A stretch of 64,000 nucleotides of DNA, taken from Fasciola hepatica. Its lineage: Eukaryota > Platyhelminthes > Trematoda > Plagiorchiida > Fasciolidae. Below the pieces are notes generated by a model. The model made no database searches. It saw nothing but the letters and a program-made list of their open reading frames with translations, and had not been told where the DNA came from. Both the position numbers and the translations under genes were made by a program. Location: NCBI GenBank assembly GCA_948099385.1, contig CANUEZ040000198.1:3982501-4046500 (forward strand), given 5' to 3'. Shown piece after piece: positions 24,001 to 37,200 of the stretch. Each line of letters starts with the position of its first letter. Position 1 is the first letter of the stretch.

Positions 24001-27000
24001 CGTTCACTTGAAGACAGTGACCATCCGACGGAGAAGCTGTCATGTGGTTTGCCTGTTGTTGCTCACCTTATCGCGTTCAGTCTCTTGGGCATAGCGGCAA
24101 TGAAAAATCCACGACTGACGACAGTTCCCTTTTCAGCAATCAACTACTTACCAAGTAGTATATACGCTCACCACACTTGGAAAGATATGCTTCTGATTTT
24201 GATGAGAAATCGGAAATGCTTCAAGGAGTGAGGGCATTGAACGTATGCGAATCCATAGAACCTGTGGCACTACCGATGAAGTCCATTCCATAGAAAAGTT
24301 GAGATGGATTTGATCACGAGCTGAACATTCTCACATGAGAAGACGTCCTATTTAGAACAGATCAATCGACTGATTGGGTCAGTCAAATCGTCATAGTGAC
24401 AAAAGCGTGCAAAAACTACTTCACATTTGCATTGATCCGAAACCACTAACAACAACAAAAAAGAACTCAGCAGAGAGGGTTTGACGTCGATCTACGATGA
24501 TTCATTCATTCGCCATATATCTGGTATTGTTGAATATTACTTGTGTTATAATGGACAAGACGTGCATGGGTAGTAGGTTGTTTATGCCAAGATGGCTTGT
24601 TCGGACATGGACAAAACAAACCAAACGTTACAAACATGCTTGTTTGCAAAGTGGCTGCCCCCGTTCACTTGAAGACAGTGACCATCCGACGGAGAAGCTG
24701 TCGTGTGGTTCGCCTGTTGTTGCTCACCTTATCGCGCTCAGTCTCTTGGGCATAGCGGCAATGGTAATCCACGACTGACGACAGTTCCCTTTTCAGCAAT
24801 CAACTACTTACCAAGTAGTATATACGCTCACCACACTTGGAAAGATATGCTCCTGTTTTTGATGAGAAATCGGAAATGCTTCAAGGAGTGAGGGCATTGA
24901 ACGTATGCGAATCCATAGAACCTGTGGCACTACCGATGAAGTCCATTCCATAGAAAGTTAGAGATGGATTTGATCACGAGCTGAACATTCTTACATGAGA
25001 AGACGTCCTGGTTAGAACTGATCAACCGACAGACTGAGTCAGTCAAATCGTCATAGTGACAAAAGCGTGCAAAAACTACTTCACACTTGCATTGATCCGA
25101 AACCACTAACAACAACAAAAAAGAACTCAGCAGAGAGGGTTTGACGTCGTTCTACGATGATTCATTCATTCGCCATATATCTGGTATTGTTGAATATTAC
25201 TTGTGTTATAATGGACAAGACGTGCATGGGTAGTAGGTTGTTTATGCCAAGATGGCTTGTTCGGACATGGACAAAACAAACGAAACGTTACAAACATGCT
25301 TGTTTGCAAAGTGGCTGCCCCCGTTCACTTGAAGACAGTGACCATCCGACGGAGAAGCTGTCGTGTGGTTTGCCTGTTGTTGCTCACCTTATCGCGTTCA
25401 GTCTCTTCGGCATAGCGGCAATGGTAATCCACGACTGACGACAGTTCCCTTTTCAGCAATCAACTACTTACCAAGTAGTATATACGCTCACCACACTTGG
25501 AGAGATATGCTTCTGTTTTTGATAAGAAATCGGAAATGCTCCAAGGAGTGAGGGCATTGAACGTATGCGAATCCATAGAACCTGTGGCACTACCGATGAA
25601 GTCCATTCCATAGAAAGTTAGAGATGGATTTGATCACGAGCTGAACATTCTTACATGAGAAGACTTCCTGGTTAGAACTGATTAACCGACAGATTGGGTC
25701 AGTCAAATCGTCATAGTGACAAAAGCGTGCAAAAACTACTTCACATTTGCATTGATCCGAAACCACTAACAACAAAAAAAGAACTCAGCAGAGAGGGTTT
25801 GACGTCGTTCTACGATGATTCATTCATTCGCCATATATCTGGTATTGTTGAATATTACTTGTGTTATAATGGACAAGACGTGCATGGGTAGTAGGTTGTT
25901 TATGCCAAGATGGCTTGTTCGGACATGGACAAAACAAACCAAACGTTACAAACATGCTTGTTTGCAAAGTGGCTGCCACCGTTCACTTGAAGACAGTGAC
26001 CATCCGACGGAGAAGCTGTCGTGTGGTTCGCCTGTTGTTGCTCACCTTATCGCGTTCAGTCTCTTGGGCATAGCGGCAATGGTAATCCACGACTGACGAC
26101 AGTTCCCTTTTCAGCAATCAACTACTTACCAAGTAGTATATACGCTCACCACACTTGGAAAGATATGCTTCTGATTTTGATGAGAAATCGGAAATGCTTC
26201 AAGGAGTGAGGGCATTGAACGTATGCGAATCCATAGAACCTGTGGCACTACCGATGAAGTCCATTCCATAGAAAAGTTGAGATGGATTTGATCACGAGCT
26301 GAACATTCTCACATGAGAAGACGTCCTATTTAGAACAGATCAATCGACTGATTGGGTCAGTCAAATCGTCATAGTGACAAAAGCGTGCAAAAACTACTTC
26401 ACATTTGCATTGATCCGAAACCACTAACAACAACAAAAAAGAACTCAGCAGAGAGGGTTTGACGTCGATCTACGATGATTCATTCATTCGCCATATATCT
26501 GGTATTGTTGAATATTACTTGTGTTATAATGGACAAGACGTGCATGGGTAGTAGGTTGTTTATGCCAAGATGGCTTGTTCGGACATGGACAAAACAAACC
26601 AAACGTTACAAACATGCTTGTTTGCAAAGTGGCTGCCCCCGTTCACTTGAAGACAGTGACCATCCGACGGAGAAGCTGTCGTGTGGTTCGCCTGTTGTTG
26701 CTCACCTTATCGCTCTCAGTCTCTTGGGCATAGCGGCAATGGTAATCCACGACTGACGACAGTTCCCTTTTCAGCAATCAACTACTTACCAAGTAGTATA
26801 TACGCTCACCACACTTGGAAAGATATGCTCCTGTTTTTGATGAGAAATCGGAAATCCTTCAAGGAGTGAGGGCATTGAACGTATGCGAATCCATAGAACC
26901 TGTGGCACTACCGATGAAGTCCATTCCATAGATAGTTAGAGATGGATTTGATCACGAGCTGAACATTCTTACATGAGAAGACGTCCTGGTTAGAACTGAT

Positions 27001-27400
27001 CAACCGACAGATTGAGTCAGTCAAATCGTCATAGTGACAAAAGCGTGCAAAAACTACTTCACACTTGCATTGATCCGAAACCACTAACAACAACAAAAAA
27101 GAACTCAGCAGAGAGGGTTTGACGTCGATCTACGATGATTCATTCATTCGCCATATATCTGGTATTGTTGAATATTACTTGTGTTATAATGGACAAGACG
27201 TGCATGGGTAGTAGGTTGTTTATGCCAAGATGGCTTGTTCGGACATGGACAAAACAAACGAAACGTTACAAACATGCTTGTTTGCAAAGTGGCTGCCCCC
27301 GTTCACTTGAAGACAGTGACCATCCGACGGAGAAGCTGTCATGTGGTTTGCCTGTTGTTGCTCACCTTATCGCGTTCAGTCTCTTGGGCATAGCGGCAAT
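21073..27400. repeat. Nested 5-unit (about 3.3 kb) higher-order repeat in copy B
   Basis: Units 33-37 and 38-42 repeat types e-a-b-c-d at a shift of 3,299 bp, with the second copy starting at 24372. The pairing is the same as in copy A, so the 5-unit duplication predates the 12.52 kb duplication. The match ends near 27400, where unit 37 has atgaaaaatcc and unit 42 has atggtaatcc followed by type a variants. Confidence 0.8.
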
Positions 27401-30400
27401 GGTAATCCACGACTGACGACAGTTCCCTTTTCAGCAATCAACTACTTACCAAGTAGTATATACGCTCACCACACTTGGAGAGATATGCTTCTGTTTTTGA
27501 TAAGAAATCGGAAATGCTCCAAGGAGTGAGGGCATTGAACGTATGCGAATCCATAGAACCTGTGGCACTACCGATGAAGTCCATTCCATAGAAAGTTAGA
27601 GATGGATTTGATCACGAGCTGAACATTCTTACATGAGAAGACGTCCTGGTTAGAACTGATCAACCGACAGATTGGGTCAGTCAAATCGTCATAGTGACAA
27701 AAGCGTGCAAAAACTACTTCACATTTGCATTGATCCGAAACCACTAACAACAAAAAAAGAACTCAGCAGAGAGGGTTTGACGTCGATCTACGATGATTCA
27801 TTCATTCGCCATATATTTGGTATTGTTGAATATTACTTGTGTTATAATGGACAAGACGTGCATGGGTAGTAGGTTGTTTATGCCAAGATGGCTTGTTCGG
27901 ACATGGACAAAACAAACCAAACGTTACAAACATGCTTGTTTGCAAAGTGGCTGCCCCCGTTCACTTGAAGACAGTGACCATCCGACAGAGAAGCTGTCGT
28001 GTGGTTCGCCTGTTGTTGCTCACCTTATCGCGTTCAGTCTCTTGGGCATAGCGGCAATGAAAAATCCACGACTGACGACAGTTCCCTTTTCAGCAATCAA
28101 CTACTTACCAAGTAGTATATACGCTCACCACACTTGGAAAGATATGCTTCTGATTTTGATGAGAAATCGGAAATGCTTCAAGGAGTGAGGGCATTGAACG
28201 TATGCGAATCCATAGAACCTGTGGCACTACCGATGAAGTCCATTCCATAGAAAGTTAGAGATGGATTTGATCACGAGCTGAACATTCTCACATGAGAAGA
28301 CGTCCTGGTTAGAACTGATCAACCGACAGATTGGGTCAGTCAAATCGTCATAGTGACAAAAGCGTGCAAAAACTACTTCACATTTGCATTGATCCGAAAC
28401 CACTAACAACAAAAAAAGAACTCAGCAGAGAGGGTTTGACGTCGATCTACGCTGATTCATTCATTCGCCATATATCTGGTATTGTTGAATATTACTTGCG
28501 TTATAATGGACAAGACGTGCATGGGTAGTAGGTTGTTTATGCCAAGATGGCTTGTTCGGACATGGACAAAACAAACCAAACGTTACAAACATGCTTGTTT
28601 GCAAAGTGGCTGCCCCCGTTCACTTGAAGACAGTGACCATCCGACGGAGAAGCTGTCGTGTGGTTCGCCTGTTGTTGCTCACCTTATCGCGTTCAGTCTC
28701 TTGGGCATAGCGGCAATGGTAATCCACGACTGACGACAATTCCCTTTTCAGCAATCAACTACTTACCAAGTAGTATATACGCTCACCACACTTGGAAAGA
28801 TATGCTTCTGTTTTTGATGAGAAATCGGAAATGCTTCAAGGAGTGAGGGCATTGAACGTATGCGAATCCATAGAACCTGTGGCACTACCGATGAAGTCCA
28901 TTCCATAGATAGTTAGAGATGGATTTGATCACGAGCTGAACATTCTCACATGAGAAGACGTCCTGGTTAGAACAGATCAACCGACAGATTGGGTCAGTCA
29001 AATCGTCATAGTGACAAAAGCGTGCAAAAATTACTTCACATTTGCATTGATCCGAAACCACTAACAACAAAAAAAAGAACTCAGCAGAGAGGGTTTGACG
29101 TCGATCTACGATGATTCATTCATTCGCCATATATCTGGTATTGTTGAATATTACTTGTGTTATAATGGACAAGACGTGCATGGGTAGTAGGTTGTTTATG
29201 CCAAGATGGCTTGTTCGGACATGGACAAAACAAACCAAACGTTACAAACATGCTTGTTTGCAAAGTGGCTGCCCCCGTTCACTTGAAGACAGTGACCATC
29301 CGACGGAGAAGCTGTCGTGTGGTTCGCCTGTTGTTGCTCACCTTATCGCGCTCAGTCTCTTGGGCATAGCGGCAATGGTAATCCACGACTGACGACAGTT
29401 CCCTTTTCAGCAATCAACTACTTACCAAGTAGTATATACGCTCACCACACTTGGAAAGATATGCTTCTGTTTTTGATGAGAAATCGGAAATGCTTCAAGG
29501 AGTGAGGGCATTGAACGTATGCGAATCCATAGAACCTGTGGCACTACCGATGAAGTCCATTCCATAGAAAGTTAGAGATGGATTTGATCACGAGCTGAAC
29601 ATTCTCACATGAGAAGACGTCCTGGTTAGAACTGATCAACCGACAGATTGGGTCAGTCAAATCGTCATAGTGACAAAAGCGTGCAAAAACTACTTCACAT
29701 TTGCATTGATCCGAAACCACTAACAACAAAAAAAGAACTCAGCAGAGAGGGTTTGACGTCGATCTACGATGATTCATTCATTCGCCATATATCTGGTATT
29801 GTTGAATATTACTTGCGTTATAATGGACAAGACGTGCATGGGTAGTAGGTTGTTTATGCCAAGATGGCTTGTTCGGACATGGACAAAACAAACCAAACGT
29901 TACAAACATGCTTGTTTGCAAAGTGGCTGCCCCCGTTCACTTGAAGACAGTGACCATCCGACGGAGAAGCTGTCGTGTGGTTCGCCTGTTGTTGCTCACC
30001 TTATCGCGCTCAGTCTCTTCGGCATAGCGGCAATGGTAATCCACGACTGACGACAGTTCCCTTTTCAGCAATCAACTACTTACCAAGTAGTATATACGCT
30101 CACCACACTTGGAAAGATATGCTCCTGTTTTTGATGAGAAATCGGAAATGCTTCAAGGAGTGAGGGCATTGAACGTATGCGAATCCATAGAACCTGTGGC
30201 ACTACCGATGAAGTCCATTCCATAGAAAGTTAGAGATGGATTTGATCACGAGCTGAACATTCTCACATGAGAAGACGTCCTGGTTAGAACTGATCAACCG
30301 ACAGATTGGGTCAGTCAAATCGTCATAGTGACAAAAGCGTGCAAAAACTACTTCACATTTGCATTGATCCGAAACCACTAACAACAAAAAAGAACTCAGC

Positions 30401-33400
30401 AGAGAGGGTTTGACGTCGTTCTACGATGATTCATTCATTCGCCATATATCTGGTATTGTTGAATATTACTTGTGTTATAATGGACAAGACGTGCATGGGT
30501 AATAGGTTGTTTATGCCAAGATAGCTTGTTCGGACATGGACAAAACAAACCAAACGTTACAAACATGCTTGTTTGCAAAGTGGCTGCCCCTTTCACTGGA
30601 AGACATAGACCATCCGACCGAGAAGCTGTCGTGTGTTTTGCCTGTTGTTGCTCACCTTATCGCGTTCAGTCTCTTGGGCATAGCGGCAATGGTAATCCAC
30701 GACTGACGACAGTTCCCTTTTCAGCAATCAACTACTTACCAAGTAGTATATACGCTCACCACACTTGGAAAGATATGCTTCTGTTTTTGATGAGAAATCG
30801 GAAATGCTTCAAGGAGTGAGGGCATTGAACGTATGCGAATCCATAGAACCTGTGGCACTACCGATGAAGTCCATTCCATAGAAAGTTAGAAACGGATTTG
30901 ATCACGAGCTGAACATTCTCACATGAGAAGACGTCCTGGTTAGAACTGATCAACCGACAGATTGGGTCAGTCAAATCGTCATAGTGACAAAAGCGTGCAA
31001 AAACTACTTCACATTTGCATTGATCCGAAACCACTAACAACAAAAAAAGAACTCAGCAGAGAGGGTTTGACGTCGTTCTACGATGATCTATTCATTCGCC
31101 ATATATCTGGTATTGTTGAATATTACTTGTGTTATAATGGACAAGACGTGCATGGGTAGTAGGTTGTTTATGCCAAGATGGCTTGTTCGGACATGGAAAA
31201 AACAAACCAAACGTTACAAACATGCTTGTTTGCAAAGTGGCTGCCCCCGTTCACTTGAAGACAGTGACCATCCGACGGAGAAGCTGTCGTGTGGTTCGCC
31301 TGTTGTTGCTCACCTTATCGCGTTCAGTCTCTTGGGCATAGCGGCAATGGTAATCCACGACTGACGACAGTTCCCTTTTCAGCAATCAACTACTTACCAA
31401 GTAGTATATACGCTCACCACACTTGGAAAGATATGCTTCTGTTTTTGATGAGAAATCGGAAATGCTTCAAGGAGTGAGGGCATTGAACGTATGCGAATCC
31501 ATAGAACCTGTGGCACTACCGATGAAGTCCATTCCATAGAAAGTTAGAGATGGATTTGATCACGAGCTGAACATTCTCACATGAGAAGACGTCCTGGTTA
31601 GAACTGATCAACCGACAGATTGGGTCAGTCAAATCGTCATAGTGACAAAAGCGTGCAAAAACTACTTCACATTTGCATTGATCCGAAACCACTAACAACA
31701 AAAAAAGAACTCAGCAGAGAGGGTTTGACTTCGTTCTACGATGATCTATTCATTCGCCATATATCTGGTATTGTTGAATATTACTTGTGTTATAATGGAC
31801 AAGACGTGCATGGGTAGTAGGTTGTTTATGCCAAGATGGCTTGTTCGGACATGGACAAAACAAACCAAACGTTACAAACATGCTTGTTTGCAAAGTGGCT
31901 GCCACCGTTTACTTGAAGACAGTGACCATCCGACGGAGAAGCTGTCGTGTGGTTCGCCTGTTGTTGCTCACCTTATCGCGTTCAGTCTCTTCGGCATAGC
32001 GGCAATGGTAATCCACGACTGACGACAGTTCCCTTTTCAGCAATCAACTACTTACCAAGTAGTATATACGCTCACCACACTTGGAAAGATATGCTCCTGT
32101 TTTTGATGAGAAATCGGAAATGCTTCAAGGAGTGAGGGCATTGAACGTATGCGAATCCATAGAACCTGTGGCACTACCGATGAAGTCCATTCCATAGAAA
32201 GTTAGAAACGGATTTGATCACGAGCTGAACATTCTCACATGAGAAGACGTCCTGGTTAGAACTGATCAACCGACAGATTGGGTCAGTCAAATCGTCATAG
32301 TGACAAAAGCGTGCAAAAACTACTTCACATTTGCATTGATCCGAAACCACTAACAACAAAAAAAGAACTCAGCAGAGAGGGTTTGACGTCGTTCTACGAT
32401 GATTCATTCATTCGCCATATATCTGGTATTGTTGAATATTACTTGTGTTATAATGGACAAGACGTGCATGGGTAGTAGGTTGTTTATGCCAAGATGGCTT
32501 GTTCGGACATGGACAAAACAAACCAAACGTTACAAACATGCTTGTTTGCAAAGTGGCTGCCACCGTTCACTTGAAGACAGTGACCATCCGACGGAGAAGC
32601 TGTCGTGTGGTTCGCCTGTTGTTGCTCACCTTATCGCGTTCAGTCTCTTGGGCATAGCGGCAATGGTAATCCACGACTGACGACAGTTCCCTTTTCAGCA
32701 ATCAACTACTTACCAAGTATTATATACGCTCACCACACTTGGAAAGATATGCTCCTGTTTTTGATGAGAAATCGGAAATGCTTCAAGGAGTGAGGGCATT
32801 GAACGTATGCGAATCCATAGAACCTGTGGCACTACCGATGAAGTCCATTCCATAGAAAGTTAGAGACGGATTTGATCACGAGCTGAACATTCTCACATGA
32901 GAAGACGTCCTGGTTAGAACTGATCAACCGACAGATTGGGTCAGTCAAATCGTCATAGTGACAAGAGCGTGCAAAAACTACTTCACATTTGCATTGATCC
33001 GAAACCACTAACAACAAAAAAAGAACTCAGCAGAGAGGGTTTGACGTCGATCTACGCTGATTCATTCATTCGCCATATATCTGGTATTGTTGAATATTAC
33101 TTGTGTTATAATGGACAAGACGTGCATGGGTAGTAGGTTGTTTATGCCAAGATGGCTTGTTCGGACATGGACAAAACAAACCAAACGTTACAAACATGCT
33201 TCTTGCAAAGTGGCTGCCACCGTTCACTTGAAGACAGTGACCATCCGACGGAGAAGCTGTCGTGTGGTTCGCCTGTTGTTGCTCACCTTATCGCGTTCAG
33301 TCTCTTCGGCATAGCGGCAATGGTAATCCACGACTGACGACAGTTCCCTTTTCAGCAATCAACTACTTACCAAGTAGTATATACGCTCACCACACTTGGA

Positions 33401-33590
33401 AAGATATGCTTCTGTTTTTGATGAGAAATCGGAAATGCTTCAAGGAGTGAGGGCATTGAACGTATGCGAATCCATAGAACCTGTGGCACTACCGATGAAG
33501 TCCATTCCATAGAAAGTTAGAGATGGATTTGATCACGAGCTGAACATTCTCACATGAGAAGATGTCCTGGTTAGAACTGATCAACCGACA
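21073..33590. repeat. Block 4, copy B: second 12,518 bp copy of the 19-unit segment
   Basis: Anchors are 21404, 22064, 22722, 23382, 24042, 24703, 25363, 26021, 26681, 27341, 27999, 28658, 29317, 29975, 30631, 31289, 31947, 32605 and 33262. Each matches the copy A unit 12,518-12,523 bp upstream, and the offset changes mainly through the CAA/poly-A tract. Differences from copy A look like short patches: unit 37 has the cctatttagaac end that unit 18 lacks; unit 43 has atgaaaaatcc where unit 24 has atggtaatcc; unit 36 has gcgttcag where unit 17 has gctctcag; and unit 49 has ggacaaaac where unit 30 has ggaaaaaac. The copies adjoin directly, as expected from one unequal exchange. Confidence 0.9.
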
Positions 33591-34299
33591 GATTGGGTCA
33601 GTCAAATCGTCATAGTGACAAAAGCGTGCAAAAACTACTTCACATTTGCATTGATCCGAAACCACTAACAACAAAAAAAGAACTCAGCAGAGAGGGTTTG
33701 ACGTCGTTCTACGATGATCTATTCATTCGCCATATATCTGGTATTGTTGAATATTACTTGTGTTATAATGGACAAGACGTGCATGGGTAGTAGGTTGTTT
33801 ATGCCAAGATGGCTTGTTCGGACATGGACAAAACAAACCAAACGTTACAAACATGCTTGTTTGCAAAGTGGCTGTCCCCGTTCACTTGAAGACAGTGACC
33901 ATCCGACGGAGAAGCTGTCGTGTGGTTCGCCTGTTGTTGCTCACCTTATCGCGTTCAGTCTCTTGGGCATAGCGGCAATGGTAATCCACGACTGACGACA
34001 GTTCCCTTTTCAGCAATCAACTACTTACCAAGTAGTATATACGCTCACCACACTTGGAAAGATATGCTTCTGTTTTTGATGAGAAATCGGAAATGCTTCA
34101 AGGAGTGAGGGCATTGAACGTATGCGAATCCATAGAACCTGTGGCACTACCGATGAAGTCCATTCCATAAAAAGTTAGAGATGGATTTGATCACGAGCTG
34201 AACATTCTCACATGAGAAGACGTCCTGGTTAGAACTGATCAACCGACAGATTGGGTCAGTCAAATCGTCATAGTGACAAAAGCGTGCAAAAACTACTTC
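33591..34299. repeat. Block 5: transition unit 52
   Basis: The anchor is 33920. This unit follows copy B where a third 19-unit copy would begin with type e, but it has gatgatctattc, the seven-A tract and private changes gctgtccccg and ccataaaaag. It belongs to the gatctattc family that dominates the next block, so it marks the right edge of the 12.52 kb duplication. Confidence 0.7.
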
Positions 34300-37200
34300 A
34301 CATTTGCATTGATCCGAAACCACTAACAACAAAAAAAGAACTCAGCAGAGAGGGTTTGACTTCGTTCTACGATGATCTATTCATTCGCCATATATCTGGT
34401 ATTGTTGAATATTACTTGTGTTATAATGGACAAGACGTGCATGGGTAGTAGGTTGTTTATGCCAAGATGGCTTGTTCGGACATGGACAAAACAAACCAAA
34501 CGTTACAAACATGCTTGTTTGCAAAGTGGCTGCCACCGTTCACTTGAAGACAGTGACCATCCGACGGAGAAGCTGTCGTGTGGTTCGCCTGTTGTTGCTC
34601 ACCTTATCGCGTTCAGTCTCTTCGGCATAGCGGCAATGGTAATCCACGACTGACGACAGTTCCCTTTTCAGCAATCAACTACTTACCAAGTAGTATATAC
34701 GCTCACCACACTTGGAAAGATATGCTTCTGTTTTTGATGAGAAATCGGAAATGCTTCAAGGAGTGAGGGCATTGAACGTATGCGAATCCATAGAACCTGT
34801 GGCACTACCGATGAAGTCCATTCCATAGAAAGTTAGAGATGGATTTGATCACGAGCTGAACATTCTCACATGAGAAGACGTCCTGGTTAGAACTGATCAA
34901 CCGACAGATTGGGTCAGTCAAATCGTCATAGTGACAAAAGCGTGCAAAAATTACTTCACATTTGCATTGATCCGAAACCACTAACAACAAAAAAAGAACT
35001 CAGCAGAGAGGGTTTGACGTCGTTCTACGATGATTCATTCATTCGCCATATATCTGGTATTGTTGAATATTACTTGTGTTATAATGGACAAGACGTGCAT
35101 AGGTAATAGGTTGTTTATGCCAAGATGGCTTGTTCGGACATGGACAAAACAAACCAAACGATACAAACATGCTTGTTTGCAAAGTGGCTGCCACCGTTCA
35201 CTTGAAGACAGTGACCATCCGACGGAGAAGCTGTCGTGTGGTTCGCCTGTTGTTGCTCACCTTATCGCGTTCAGTCTCTTCGGCATAGCGGCAATGGTAA
35301 TCCACGACTGACGACAGTTCCCTTTTCAGCAATCAACTACTTACCAAGTAGTATATACGCTCACCACACTTGGAAAGATATGCTCCTGTTTTTGATGAGA
35401 AATCGGAAATGCTTCAAGGAGTGAGGGCATTGAACGTATGCGAATCCATAGAACCTGTGGCACTACCGATGAAGTCCATTCCATAGAAAGTTAGAGATGG
35501 ATTTGATCACGAGCTGAACATTCTCACATGAGAAGACGTCCTGGTTAGAACTGATCAACCGACAGATTGGGTCAGTCAAATCGTCATAGTGACAAAAGCG
35601 TGCAAAAACTACTTCACATTTGCATTGATCCGAAACCACTAACAACAACAAAAAAGAACTCAGCAGAGAGGGTTTGACGTCGTTCTACGATGATCTATTC
35701 ATTCGCCATATATCTGGTATTGTTGAATATTACTTGTGTTATAATGGACAAGACGTGCATGGGTAGTAGGTTGTTTATGCCAAGATGGCTTGTTCGGACA
35801 TGGACAAAACAAACGAAACGTTACAAACATGCTTGTTTGCAAAGTGGCTGCCCCCGTTCACTTGAAGACAGTGACCATCCGACGGAGAAGCTGTCGTGTG
35901 GTTCGCCTGTTGTTGCTCACCTTATCGCGTTCAGTCTCTTCGGCATAGCGGCAATGGTAATCCACGACTGACGACAGTTCCCTTTTCAGCAATCAACTAC
36001 GTACCAAGTATTATATACGCTCACCACACTTGGAAAGATATGCTTCTGTTTTTGATGAGAAATCGGAAATGCTTCAAGGAGTGAGGGCATTGAACGTATG
36101 CGAATCCATAGAACCTGTGGCACTACCGATGAAGTCCATTCCATAGAAAGTTAGAGATGGATTTGATCACGAGCTGAACATTCTCACATGAGAAGACGTC
36201 CTGGTTAGAACTGATCAACCGACAGATTGGGTCAGTCAAATCGTCATAGTGACAAAAGCGTGCAAAAACTACTTAACATTTGCATTGATCCGAAACCACT
36301 AACAACAAAAAAAGAACTCAGCAGAGAGGGTTTGACTTCGTTCTACGATGATCTATTCATTCGCCATATATCTGGTATTGTTGAATATTACTTGTGTTAT
36401 AATGGACAAGACGTGCATGGGTAGTAGGTTGTTTATGCCAAGATGGCTTGTTCGGACATGGACAAAACAAACCAAACGTTACAAACATGCTTGTTTGCAA
36501 AGTGGCTGCCACCGTTCACTTGAAGACAGTGACCATCCGACGGAGAAGCTGTCGTGTGGTTCGCCTGTTGTTGCTCACCTTATCGCGTTCAGTCTCTTCG
36601 GCATAGCGGCAATGGTAATCCACGACTGACGACAGTTCCCTTTTCAGCAATCAACTACTTACCAAGTAGTATATACGCTCACCACACTTGGAAAGATATG
36701 CTTCTGTTTTTGATGAGAAATCGGAAATGCTTCAAGGAGTGAGGGCATTGAACGTATGCGAATCCATAGAACCTGTGGCACTACCGATGAAGTCCATTCC
36801 ATAGAAAGTTAGAGACGGATTTGATCACGAGCTGAACATTCTCACATGAGAAGACGTCCTGGTTAGAACTGATCAACCGACAGATTGGGTCAGTCAAATC
36901 GTCATAGTGACAAAAGCGTGCAAAAATTACTTCACATTTGCATTGATCCGAAACCACTAACAACAAAAAAAGAACTCAGCAGAGAGGGTTTGACGTCGTT
37001 CTACGATGATTCATTCATTCGCCATATATCTGGTATTGTTGAATATTACTTGTGTTATAATGGACAAGACGTGCATAGGTAATAGGTTGTTTATGCCAAG
37101 ATGGCTTGTTCGGACATGGACAAAACAAACCAAACGATACAAACATGCTTGTTTGCAAAGTGGCTGCCACCGTTCACTTGAAGACAGTGACCATCCGACG

